From: Pseudomonadota bacterium
Lineage (GTDB): Bacteria; Desulfobacterota; Desulfovibrionia; Desulfovibrionales; Desulfomicrobiaceae
Direction of reading: 5' to 3'
Assembly (NCBI GenBank): GCA_023393525.1
Contig: JAEWKZ010000029.1
Coordinates: 1 to 26,852 of the forward strand
DNA: 26,852 nucleotides
Shown: positions 8,401 through 14,856 of the stretch, piece after piece
Layout: the number at the start of each line of letters is the position of its first letter
Position numbering within the stretch: the stretch's first letter is position 1
Translations under genes and position numbers: made by a program
Notes under the pieces: model-generated
What the model saw: the letters and a program-made list of their open reading frames with translations, nothing else
The model's database searches: none
What the model was told of the DNA's origin: nothing

Positions 8401-8573
8401 AGTTCGGCGCTGGCCCCGACATAGGTCGTGCTGACCGAAACCATGGCGTTTTCGCTGCGCGGATATTGCCGCACCGTGAGGGTGAACGCTGCCTGAAGCC
8501 CGGCGATGAGGATGAGCAGGCTGACGACAATGGCCAGGACCGGACGGTGGATGAAGATGTCGGTGAATTTCAT
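5466..8573 (-). CDS. RND efflux pump inner-membrane permease (HAE1/AcrB-like)
   Basis: Proton-driven trimeric inner-membrane pump that exports drugs or other amphiphiles through a periplasmic adaptor. The 1035-residue length is typical. MKFTDIFIHRPVLAIVVSLL is the usual N-terminus. The TM4 motif VGVLVDDVIVIVENV carries the proton-relay aspartates D401 and D402, and TM10 VGLVAKNGILIVEFAN carries K925; these correspond to AcrB D407, D408 and K940. Two large periplasmic domains follow TM1 and TM7. An in-frame open stretch continues upstream to 8774 but lacks family character, so the ATG at 8573 is chosen. The adaptor gene ends 40 bp upstream. The TGA overlaps the methyltransferase start. No outer-membrane channel gene is in the window, so a TolC-like protein must be encoded elsewhere. 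Confidence 0.95.
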   Translation of the reverse strand: MKFTDIFIHRPVLAIVVSLLILIAGLQAAFTLTVRQYPRSENAMVSVSTTYVGASAELVRGFITTPLERAIAAADGIDYIQSESAQNLSTINVRLKLNYDPIKALSEISAKVDQVRGDLPPEAEVPIINVESADSQFASAYLSFTSPDLDQNQITDYLMRVVQPRLSALAGVQRADILGARTFAMRIWLKPDRMAALNVSPAAVRQALAANNYLSALGQTKGRLIQINLTADTDLRSAEEFRRLAIRSQSGAVVRLDDIADVVLGAEDYGAEVRFTGQTAVFIGVWPLPNANSIDVLRLVQAEMKEIQKSLPSGMEGRVGYDATEYINNALKEVRTTLVETLAIVVVIIFLFLGSVRSVIIPIVAIPISLVGGVFLMQVFGFTVNLLTLLAFVLSVGVLVDDVIVIVENVSRHLSEGKTPLEASLIGARELVRPIIAMNVVLIAVYAPIGLQGGLTGSLFREFAFTLAGTVAMSGVVALTLSPFMASRILVAGIEERGLAGRIARDFNRLKNFYGRLLAGTLRSRPAVYLVWTLVGVLTVPMFMMSSKELAPSEDQGVIFGILDASADASLDQTRAFAAAANDVFMSTPEAEFTFQITFPSSGFGGLVVKPWEQRERTVAQILPEVQAGLAAIPGIRMFPVTPAALPGGGDFPVEFIIASTADPEQILAFAEQIQRKATASGMFAFPPLIDVKIDKPQAELVIDRDKVAAMGLSLASVGGDVSAMLGGSYVNRFNIDGRSYKVIPQVQRVDRLTPEQLGNIHVTGPNGELVPLSSVATIKNSTVARSLNRFQQLNAVKISGVAVRPLDEALRFLEDEAVKILPQGYVLDYTGDSRQLRTEGNTFLFSFGLAVVLIFLTLAAQFNSFRDPFIILAGSVPLGMFGALIFTFLKMPDPNVAFWTEGWTTTLNIYSQVGLVTLVGLVAKNGILIVEFANQLQLSGMSKMQAVHEASMTRLRPILMTAGSTIAGFFPLVLISGAGAAARNSIGLVLVGGMTTGTLFTLFVIPSIYVLVARDHSVDRKNDEVSLHLGEEAR

Positions 8574-8613
8574 GGGCTCGTACCGTATCGTGGCGCTTTC
8601 CCGGCGGTTCGCA

Positions 8614-9738
8614 TCAGGAATTTTCCGGTGTGGGAGAGATGTTGAATTCCGGGGCCAGAGAGTTGTCCACGACCACGGACTGGCCATTGCGGTATTTGAA
8701 GACACCGGTGCTGACCACGGTCTGGCCCGGGACAAGTCCCTTGGCCACGGCCACGAAATCGCCACGCCGCTCACCCAGGGTCACGAACTGCTGCCGCAGC
8801 GTGAGTTCGTCCGTGCCGTTTCCCGACGCCGGTTCAACCACAAAGACCGAGTCGCTGTACGCGGCATAGAGCACCGCCGTGGCCGGAACCAGGACCAGCT
8901 CCCTTTTTTCCGGAAGGACCACAGCCACATTGACGAACATGCCCGGCCGCAGGACTTCTCCGGGATTGTCGAGCTCGGCCTGCATGCGCACCGTACGGGT
9001 GGCGCTGTCGGCCAGGGGTTCCACCACCGCAAGCCGGCCCTCAAGAGTCTGCCCTGGAAGAACGTCGGTGGCCACGCGCACCGTGGCCCCGGGAAGCACC
9101 GCCCCGACCTGCTGCTGCGGCAGGGAAAATTCGACATGCACCCGGTCCAGGCGCTGCAAGCTGACAATGACGTTCGAGTCCCCGAGATTCTGACCCAGGT
9201 TGATATGGCGGATACCCAATACCCCGTCAAAAGGCGCGCGAATGGTCTTTTTGCCGATGAAAGCCTTGAGCGCGTCCATTTGCGCCAGAATCTGACGATG
9301 CTCGGCCAGGGCCCTGTCGTATTCGGACTTGGCCGTGGAGCGCTGGGCCACCAAGGACTCGATGCGCCGCAGATTGAGACGGGCCAGATTTTCCGTGGCC
9401 TCCAGAGCCCTCAAGCGGGCCTTCTCCTCGGAAACATCGAGTTGCACGAGCACGTCCCCGGCCGTGACCCGGTCCCCGGAGTCGAAATCGATGCGCACGA
9501 CCTTGCCCGGAGCCTCGGCGGTCAGGGTCACGCCTTGCACGGCGGTGACGGAGCCCACGGCCGTGAAAACCGTATCCCACGATGCGGCGCTGGCGTTCAC
9601 GGTGGAAACCACAACCGCTGGCGCGGAGAACGATTCCTGCTGGGCGATCATGGCCTTGATCTGCATGGCCTTGATCCCGGCGAGGACACCGACCACGACC
9701 GCCACGAGAATGATGGCGAAAAATATTTTTTTAATCAT
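8614..9738 (-). CDS. RND periplasmic adaptor (membrane fusion protein, HlyD/AcrA family)
   Basis: Links the RND pump to an outer-membrane channel. The 374-residue protein begins with an uncleaved-looking N-terminal membrane anchor (MIKKIFFAIILVAVVVGVLAG). A barrel-sandwich half-motif follows (TLTAEAPGKVVRIDFDSGDRVTAGD, about 65-90). A coiled-coil hairpin (about 95-150) and the second half-motif (KTIRAPFDGVLGIRHINLGQ) come next. The beta-barrel and membrane-proximal domains run to the end. No lipobox is present. The ATG at 9738 is selected because the open frame upstream has no adaptor-like sequence; only a short GGA precedes it. First gene of the four-gene minus-strand operon. Confidence 0.93.
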   Translation of the reverse strand: MIKKIFFAIILVAVVVGVLAGIKAMQIKAMIAQQESFSAPAVVVSTVNASAASWDTVFTAVGSVTAVQGVTLTAEAPGKVVRIDFDSGDRVTAGDVLVQLDVSEEKARLRALEATENLARLNLRRIESLVAQRSTAKSEYDRALAEHRQILAQMDALKAFIGKKTIRAPFDGVLGIRHINLGQNLGDSNVIVSLQRLDRVHVEFSLPQQQVGAVLPGATVRVATDVLPGQTLEGRLAVVEPLADSATRTVRMQAELDNPGEVLRPGMFVNVAVVLPEKRELVLVPATAVLYAAYSDSVFVVEPASGNGTDELTLRQQFVTLGERRGDFVAVAKGLVPGQTVVSTGVFKYRNGQSVVVDNSLAPEFNISPTPENS

Positions 9739-10005
9739 GACATTCCGGAGAGTTGAGTTTATGCGTTCCACCCAGTGCGGCTCATGGAAGCACGTACATT
9801 CATTCCCCTTCTTCGTAAAGAACCCACCCACAAAGCGTCACACTCTTCACACAGCAAAACGCATGCGCAGTTCAAGGAAATACCAATGGCTACGCATGCA
9901 GCACTCACGACGCAATTGACATCCCCCCGCGCCGGGGAGAGTTTTCCGCATTGGCAGGAAGATTTTTTGCCGTGGCGTCTTGAAAAGCACTTCCTCGGAG
10001 GAAAC
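9739..10005. promoter_or_regulatory. Divergent control region between the RND operon and the lipocalin gene
   Basis: This 267-bp non-coding stretch must hold promoters for both directions. Visible elements are the octamer ACGCATGC repeated directly at 9859-9866 and 9892-9899 (33 bp apart, about three helical turns), a TTGACA on the plus strand at 9916-9921 without a convincing -10, and a compact CCCCG/CGGGG hairpin at 9924-9936. No TetR- or MarR-type gene lies adjacent, so the regulator of the pump is not evident. Confidence 0.35.
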
Positions 10006-10527
10006 ATGAAGACACTCGTCGCAATCCTCGTCCCGATGCTCGCCCTGATACTCTCCGGATGCGTAGGCATGCCGGACACCGTGCGCCCCGTCGGCAACTT
10101 CCAGATCGAGCGCTATCTTGGCACATGGTACGAGATCGCGCGCCTGGACCACCCGTTCGAGCGGGGACTGAGCCGGGTCAGCGCCGAATACGGCCTGCGG
10201 GACGATGGCGGCGTCCGGGTCGTCAATCGCGGCTACAGTGCCCGGGAAGAAAAATGGAAACAGGCCGAGGGGAAGGCGTATTTCGTTCAGGACCCGCAAA
10301 CGGGATTCCTCAAGGTCTCCTTTTTCGGCCCGTTTTACGGCGCCTACGTGATCTTCGAGCTCGATCCCGACTACCGCCATGCCGTGGTCAGCGGACCGGA
10401 CACATCCTATCTCTGGATCCTGGCCAGGGAGAAGCGCCTGGACGAGAAGCTCAAGCACGAACTCGTGGCCCTGGCCGCTGCTCGCGGTTTCGACACGAGC
10501 GGCCTGATCTTCGTCGATCACGAGTGA
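10006..10527 (+). CDS. blc: Outer-membrane lipocalin lipoprotein (Blc-like)
   Basis: Bacterial lipocalins are small outer-membrane lipoproteins that bind fatty acids or lysophospholipids and are tied to envelope stress. This 173-residue protein has a lipoprotein signal peptide with lipobox LSGC, giving lipidated C19. The lipocalin motif 1, YLGTWYEIARLDHPFERG, follows at residues 37-54. Later strands include YFVQDPQTGFLKVSFFGPFYGAYVIFELD and the motif SYLWILAREKRLDE. The start is fixed by GGAGGA (9997-10002). It is divergent from the RND operon, so shared envelope-stress control is possible but not shown. The symbol reflects homology to E. coli Blc. Confidence 0.92.
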   Translation: MKTLVAILVPMLALILSGCVGMPDTVRPVGNFQIERYLGTWYEIARLDHPFERGLSRVSAEYGLRDDGGVRVVNRGYSAREEKWKQAEGKAYFVQDPQTGFLKVSFFGPFYGAYVIFELDPDYRHAVVSGPDTSYLWILAREKRLDEKLKHELVALAAARGFDTSGLIFVDHE

Positions 10528-10695
10528 TCCCCGTTCCATGTCCCGCTCGCACAGCCCGGTCCGGCTTCAGAGAAATCCCGGCAACCCGGAGGCCGGCAAA
10601 AAATTTCTGGCCCTGCTCGGGTCAAAATGCGTATTGTCACACGCACGTCGACCAGGCGAACTCGAAGAGCCGGTCGGAAATCAGGAGCGCGGGGC

Positions 10696-12234
10696 ATGAA
10701 GGGATCTAGTTTCGAAGAAGCGAACTTGCTGAAGGTCTGCCAGGAAAGCATCGACTACCAAGGCATCGTCAGACACATCAACGACGGCGTGCTCATTCTG
10801 CGCGAGGGCAACATCATCTTCACCAACGGCGCGTTCTGCGAAATCGTCGGCACCAGCCTGACGGAGTTGCTGGGCAAACCGTTCACGGACCTGGTCATTC
10901 CCGATGACCGGGAACGGGTGGAACGGCATTGCGTCGACAAGCTCTACACTTCCGACCTCTCGAACCGGATCGAATTCTCCATTTCACGACCCGGCGAAGC
11001 CGCCATCGTGGAAATGAAGCTGACCGTGGTCGATTGCGGCGGAGGCCCGGCCATTCTCGCCGCCATCACCGACATCACCGAGCGCCGCAAGACCCGCATC
11101 GAACTGCAACGCGTCAAGGACCGGCTGGAAAGCATTCTGCACGCCCTCAACGACGTGGTCGTCTCCCTTTCACCCACGGACCAATCGATCCTGGCCATCA
11201 ACCCGGCCGCCGAAGCCCTGTACGGCATTCCCAGACGCGCCTTCAATGCCGGCGAGATGCAGCTCATGCATTTCGTGCATCCCGAGGACCGGGAGGCGGT
11301 CAGCAAGTACTACCGGTCACTGGTGGACGACGAGTTCGGCGAGATGCAGTACCGCATCATCAGCAGCAACGGGCGCATCAAGTGGGTCCACGATGAAGGG
11401 CACCTCGTTTACTGCACCACCAGGTCGATCCGCCGCCTCGACCATGTCATCCGCGACATCACCGAGCAAAAGGAAGCCCTGGACGCCCTGACCCGCAGCG
11501 AGGAAAAATACCGCGATTTCTTCCAGAGCACCAAGGACATGGCCTATTCCGTGACCCCGGACGGAACCTTCATCGACATCAACGAGGCCGGCATCCAGAT
11601 GCTCGGCTTCGCCGATCGCGAGGAAGCCCTGGCCAGCAACCTCAAGGATTTTTACGAGAACCTGTCCGAACGCGCGGATCTGCTGGCCCAGATCAACGAA
11701 GAGGGGTTCGTCACGGACAAGCATGTCCGCTTCCGCCTCAAAGACGGCCGTTCCATCGAGGCGGCCATCACGGCCCGGGCCAAGACCGACGATTCCGGCT
11801 ACCTGCTCTATTACGAGGGCATCGCGCACAACATCACCCAGGCCATGGAAGACCAGCGCAACCGGGTGCTCAGAAACGCCGCCGGGGGCATGTGTCATTA
11901 TCTGAACACGCACCTCATGCACATCGTCAACGCCAAGGACGGCATCAGGGAAGAGATCGAAAGCCTCGAAGAGGCCTCCTCCGCCCTGCCCGAAGAAGCC
12001 AGGGAGACATGGTCGGCAGCCCTCTCTTCCCTGAACGCCTATTGCGAGGGGCTCGACCTCGCCTATCGCAAGATCACGGCCGTGACCAAGGCCTTCAATT
12101 CCGCCTTCCTGACCTACAAGGAGGAATCCTATCTGGACAAGGCCATCCTGGACATCTTCAATTCCTGCCTCGGGGACCCGCTGGATTGCGTCACGCTCGC
12201 CCCCCCGGCCAGAAAAAAGGATGCGAAGAAATGA
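10696..12234 (+). CDS. Triple-PAS signalling protein with histidine-kinase-like H-box, no ATPase domain
   Basis: The 512-residue soluble protein carries three PAS domains in series. PAS1 is about 18-130, ending ITDITERRK; PAS2 is about 135-260, ending VIRDITEQKE; PAS3 is about 270-385, ending GIAHNITQ. Next comes NAAGGMCHYLNTHLMHIVN with H401, which resembles a HisKA phosphoacceptor box. Helical sequence then runs to residue 490. The N, G1 and G2 boxes of a HATPase domain are absent, and no receiver, GGDEF or helix-turn-helix follows. It may be a phosphotransfer partner, a degenerate kinase or a pure sensor. No transmembrane segment is seen. ATG 10696 has GGAG (10684-10687) upstream; a longer open stretch back to 10627 looks non-coding. 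Its output is unknown. Confidence 0.85.
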   Translation: MKGSSFEEANLLKVCQESIDYQGIVRHINDGVLILREGNIIFTNGAFCEIVGTSLTELLGKPFTDLVIPDDRERVERHCVDKLYTSDLSNRIEFSISRPGEAAIVEMKLTVVDCGGGPAILAAITDITERRKTRIELQRVKDRLESILHALNDVVVSLSPTDQSILAINPAAEALYGIPRRAFNAGEMQLMHFVHPEDREAVSKYYRSLVDDEFGEMQYRIISSNGRIKWVHDEGHLVYCTTRSIRRLDHVIRDITEQKEALDALTRSEEKYRDFFQSTKDMAYSVTPDGTFIDINEAGIQMLGFADREEALASNLKDFYENLSERADLLAQINEEGFVTDKHVRFRLKDGRSIEAAITARAKTDDSGYLLYYEGIAHNITQAMEDQRNRVLRNAAGGMCHYLNTHLMHIVNAKDGIREEIESLEEASSALPEEARETWSAALSSLNAYCEGLDLAYRKITAVTKAFNSAFLTYKEESYLDKAILDIFNSCLGDPLDCVTLAPPARKKDAKK

Positions 12235-12273
12235 CACGCGCGGCAGCTCGGCACTGCCGCCGGTGAGAAGGGC

Positions 12274-13704
12274 ATGCACGTCCTGAACTGGATCGGCCTG
12301 CTGCTCCTGGCCGTCCTGGCTCTCGGCGCGGCCGGTCACGCGCTGCTGCGCAAGAGCGACTCCCGCTCGGCCCTGGGATGGGTGGGCGTCTGTCTGACGT
12401 TTCCCCTGGCCGGTCCCATCCTGTACATCCTCTTCGGCGTGAACCGGGTCCGGCGCAGCGCATCGCGCATGCGCAAAGAGGTGGACGCCCTGTCCACCAA
12501 AGCCCCGCCCGCAATCCCCTCTTATCCCAGCGCGACCGTCAACCCGACGCTGCTGCACCGCTCCTTTCAACGAATCGAACGCATCGGCCGCAACATCCTG
12601 GACACGGAGCTTGTCGGCGGCAACTGCGTCGAACCGCTCTTCAACGGAGACGAGGCCTACCCGGTCATGCTGCGGGCCATTGAAGAGGCCCGGCACAGCA
12701 TCTATCTGACCACCTACATCCTGGACACCGACAGCCTGGGCCTCAAATTCATCGACGCCCTGGCCCGGGCGGCGCATCGCGGGGTGGATGTGCGGGTCCT
12801 CATCGACGGGGTGGGCGAGAAATACTCCTGGCCCCGCGCCTCGCGCCTGCTCGCGAAAAAAGGCGTGCCCACGGCCCTGTTCATTCCGCCCCGGCTCTTT
12901 CCGCCAAATCTGCACCTGAACCTGCGCAACCACCGCAAGATCCTGGTCGTGGACGGCAGCCTGGGCTTCACGGGAGGCATGAACATAAGCCAGAAGCACG
13001 TGCTCGGCGCGAAACAGCTCTGGCCGGTCACGGACCTGCACTTCATCGTGCACGGGCCGGTGGCCAACCTGCTGCAGGACTCCTTTGTCGACGACTGGTT
13101 CTTCGCGACCACAGAGCGCATCCATCCGCCGATACTCTTCACCGAGCCCACGGGCGACTGCCTGTGCCGCACCGTGGTCGACGGTCCCAATCTCGAAGAA
13201 GACCACCTGAAAAAGCTGCTCACCGGAATCGTCTCCGCCGCCACGTCGAGCATCCGGATCATGACCCCCTACTTCCTTCCGCCGCGCACCTTTCTGAGCG
13301 CCCTGGAGTCGGCCAGATACAGGGGAGTCAAGGTCGAGATCCTCCTGCCCGGACGCAACAACATCCCGTTCGTGCATTGGGCGACCCGGCACATCCTCGC
13401 GGACCTGCTGCGCGTGGGCGTGCACATCGCCTACCAACCCGCGCCCTTCTGCCACACCAAGCTCATGCTCGTGGACGGCTGCTACGTGCACCTCGGCTCG
13501 GCCAATCTGGACAGCCGCAGCCTGCGGCTGAATTTCGAGCTGACCCTGGAGGTTCTGGACCAGCATCTGGCCATCCTCCTGACCCGGCATTTCGACGCCG
13601 CCATGGCCAAAAGCCGCCCGCTGACCATGCAGGAACTGCTCGGCCGCTCCCTGCCGGTACGATTGCGGGACGCATTTTTCTGGCTCTTTTCCCCGTACCT
13701 CTGA
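12274..13704 (+). CDS. cls: Cardiolipin synthase (phospholipase D family)
   Basis: Makes cardiolipin from two phosphatidylglycerols at the inner membrane. The 476-residue protein starts with two hydrophobic spans (about 5-22 and 36-56) and the short linker FGVNRVRR typical of Cls. It carries two HKD motifs: NHRKILVVDGSLGFTGGMN with H220, K222 and D227, and CHTKLMLVDGCYVHLGSANL with H394, K396 and D401. Both are complete, with the downstream GG/GS-N residues. The ATG at 12274 follows a purine-rich GAGAAGGG. It begins 39 bp after the PAS gene on the same strand, with a small CGGCAG/CTGCCG hairpin (12241-12259) between, so co-transcription is possible. Confidence 0.95.
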   Translation: MHVLNWIGLLLLAVLALGAAGHALLRKSDSRSALGWVGVCLTFPLAGPILYILFGVNRVRRSASRMRKEVDALSTKAPPAIPSYPSATVNPTLLHRSFQRIERIGRNILDTELVGGNCVEPLFNGDEAYPVMLRAIEEARHSIYLTTYILDTDSLGLKFIDALARAAHRGVDVRVLIDGVGEKYSWPRASRLLAKKGVPTALFIPPRLFPPNLHLNLRNHRKILVVDGSLGFTGGMNISQKHVLGAKQLWPVTDLHFIVHGPVANLLQDSFVDDWFFATTERIHPPILFTEPTGDCLCRTVVDGPNLEEDHLKKLLTGIVSAATSSIRIMTPYFLPPRTFLSALESARYRGVKVEILLPGRNNIPFVHWATRHILADLLRVGVHIAYQPAPFCHTKLMLVDGCYVHLGSANLDSRSLRLNFELTLEVLDQHLAILLTRHFDAAMAKSRPLTMQELLGRSLPVRLRDAFFWLFSPYL

Positions 13705-13770
13705 AAGCGGAGCCCGCATCCCGGCATGGCCGAGCGCGAGCCTCGCAGCCTCTGAACAGGAGATTTGACT

Positions 13771-13799
13771 TTGACGAGCAGGCCCGGAGCACTTATGAA
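13771..13799 (+). promoter_or_regulatory. Putative sigma-70 promoter for the zinc-ribbon gene
   Basis: TTGACG (13771-13776) and TATGAA (13794-13799) are spaced by 17 bp. They lie about 47 bases before the GTG start of the small zinc-ribbon gene. No terminator is visible after cls, so read-through remains possible. Confidence 0.45.
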
Positions 13800-13845
13800 G
13801 GAGCCAGTCCATCCACAGGTCAATCACCATACAAGGAGAAGCTTT

Positions 13846-14064
13846 GTGACCAAGGAATTCACCGTTGCCGCCACCTGCCCCGAGTGCGGTCATCGAACCG
13901 AGGCGCTCCACACGGAACAGGCCATGAAGGAAGCGTTCGGCAATGACGCGACCATCAAGATACTCTGCGCCCATTGCCAAGCCAGCTTTGAACAGCCCAT
14001 CGGCCTTGCCTGCGCGGAGTGGGATGATTACTGCCAGGAAATTCCCCTGCCCGCCGACGTGTAG
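13846..14064 (+). CDS. Small zinc-ribbon protein, unknown function
   Basis: I do not recognise this 72-residue protein beyond its metal site. It has a CPECGH knuckle near residues 11-16 and a CAHC knuckle in ILCAHCQASF. Together these make a CX2C...CX2C zinc ribbon followed by an acidic tail. The start is a GTG at 13846, chosen because AAGGAG (13833-13838) sits 7 bases before it. Upstream in-frame ATGs (for example 13795) would put the ribosome site inside the gene. It precedes another small cysteine protein and dsrC on the same strand. It could be a redox, nucleic-acid-binding or metal-handling protein. Confidence 0.75.
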   Translation: MTKEFTVAATCPECGHRTEALHTEQAMKEAFGNDATIKILCAHCQASFEQPIGLACAEWDDYCQEIPLPADV

Positions 14065-14090
14065 GGCCAAACCTTGACCACGGATAGAAC

Positions 14091-14261
14091 ATGATTTTTG
14101 TCGTAACCAAATGCGCGGACTGCCCGCTGATGAGCTATGAGGACGGCCGCCGGGTCTGCAATGTCGGGCCGCCAAGCCGCCGCCCCATCGCCGAGGAGGA
14201 CGAGCGGCCCACGTGGTGCAGAATGCGCAAGGAACAGATAATTATCCGGGATTTCAAATAG
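14091..14261 (+). CDS. Small four-cysteine protein, unknown function
   Basis: A 56-residue reading frame starts MIFVVTKCADCPLM and ends IIIRDFK. Its cysteines are at 8, 11, 23 and 43 (CX2C-X11-C-X19-C), enough to hold one metal ion or an Fe-S cluster. It starts 26 bp after the zinc-ribbon gene and has only a weak GGAT ribosome site at 14082-14085. The cysteine spacing and codon use like its neighbours support a real gene. I do not recognise the family. Together with the preceding gene it makes a pair of tiny cysteine proteins just upstream of dsrC. Confidence 0.6.
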   Translation: MIFVVTKCADCPLMSYEDGRRVCNVGPPSRRPIAEEDERPTWCRMRKEQIIIRDFK

Positions 14262-14292
14262 TCGTCTTCCGGACCGACTTTCGTCTTTCCTG

Positions 14293-14321
14293 TTGAAGTG
14301 TCGTGCCCTATCTGCTAGAGA
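14293..14321 (+). promoter_or_regulatory. Extended -10 promoter of dsrC
   Basis: TTGAAG (14293-14298) and TAGAGA (14316-14321) are 17 bp apart, and TGC directly before the hexamer gives an extended -10 (TCTGCTAGAGA). The transcript would carry a leader of about 130 bases before dsrC. The same TCTGCTA core is present in front of rpsA and the aldehyde oxidoreductase gene. Confidence 0.5.
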
Positions 14322-14342
14322 GGCCGGTAGTGTTGACTTGAC

Positions 14343-14427
14343 GGGGAAGGATGGCGTGATTCATTGACAAAAACAGTCCTTCCCCATAGGGGGGAGTCTT
14401 TGCAAACTCTTTTTCCGGAAGGAAAAA
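14343..14427 (+). promoter_or_regulatory. Structured 5' leader of dsrC
   Basis: GGGGAAGGA (14343-14351) and TCCTTCCCC (14377-14385) form a perfect 9-bp inverted repeat. The CCCC of its right arm can instead pair with GGGG at 14389-14392 (loop ATAG/ATA), so the two foldings exclude each other. A second hairpin follows: TTTTTCC (14410-14416), loop GGAA, GGAAAAA (14421-14427). It ends 18 bases before the AAGGAGG ribosome site. The structures are seen in the sequence; any regulatory use is inference. Confidence 0.45.
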
Positions 14428-14460
14428 TTTTGAGGAACAACATCTAAGGAGGAATTGAGC

Positions 14461-14778
14461 ATGGCAATGATTGAATTCAAGGGAAAAAATTTCGAAATCG
14501 ACGAAGACGGTTTCCTGCTGAAGTTTGAAGACTGGGGTCCGGAATGGGCCGAGTACGTCAAGGAAAGCGAAGGCATTTCTGAAATCACCGAAGCTCACCA
14601 GCAGATCCTCGACTTCCTGCAGGACTACTACAAGAAGAACGGCATCGCCCCCATGGTCCGCATTCTTTCCAAGTCCACCGGCTACAAGCTGAAGCAGATC
14701 TACGAACTTTTCCCCTCCGGCCCCGGCAAAGGCGCCTGCAAGATGGCCGGCCTGCCCAAGCCCACCGGCTGCGTGTAA
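14461..14778 (+). CDS. dsrC: DsrC, sulfur-carrier protein of dissimilatory sulfite reduction
   Basis: DsrC carries sulfur as a trisulfide between dissimilatory sulfite reductase DsrAB and the membrane complex DsrMKJOP. The 105-residue protein matches the family throughout (DEDGFLLKFEDWGPEWAEY, NGIAPMVRILSKSTGYK, LFPSGPGKGACKMAGLPKP). It ends with both redox cysteines, C93 and C104, spaced by ten residues with one residue after the last. That pattern separates functional DsrC from TusE and other relatives. An excellent AAGGAGG (14446-14452) lies 8 bases before the ATG and excludes an in-frame TTG at 14455. It stands alone, with its own promoter, leader and terminator, as is usual in sulfate reducers where dsrC is unlinked from dsrAB. 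Confidence 0.97.
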   Translation: MAMIEFKGKNFEIDEDGFLLKFEDWGPEWAEYVKESEGISEITEAHQQILDFLQDYYKKNGIAPMVRILSKSTGYKLKQIYELFPSGPGKGACKMAGLPKPTGCV

Positions 14779-14794
14779 TCCAGCTGTTTTTTCC

Positions 14795-14827
14795 AAAAAA
14801 AGCCCTGCGTATGCAGGGTTTTTTTTT
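14795..14827. terminator. Bidirectional terminator between dsrC and malQ
   Basis: CCCTGC (14803-14808), loop GTAT, GCAGGG (14813-14818). Nine T follow on the plus strand (14819-14827) and an A-tract precedes it (14795-14801), which gives a T-tract when read on the minus strand. It lies between the convergent stops of dsrC (14778) and malQ (14857) and should end both transcripts. Confidence 0.92.
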
Positions 14828-14856
14828 GTCCTTCCGTATCTCCGGCCCTGGGGCGA

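Noticed and set aside
9739..10005. Upstream extension of the lipocalin reading frame from 9775
   Set aside because: The true start at 10006 has a strong GGAGGA and begins a textbook lipoprotein signal peptide; an extended protein would bury it.
11317..14175. 952-codon open frame on the minus strand
   Set aside because: Runs antisense across the PAS gene, cls and the zinc-ribbon gene, all of which have clear motifs on the plus strand.
14364..14392. TTGACA followed 17 bp later by TAGGGG, a possible second dsrC promoter
   Set aside because: The -35 is perfect but no acceptable -10 follows; the sequence is better explained as part of the leader hairpin.
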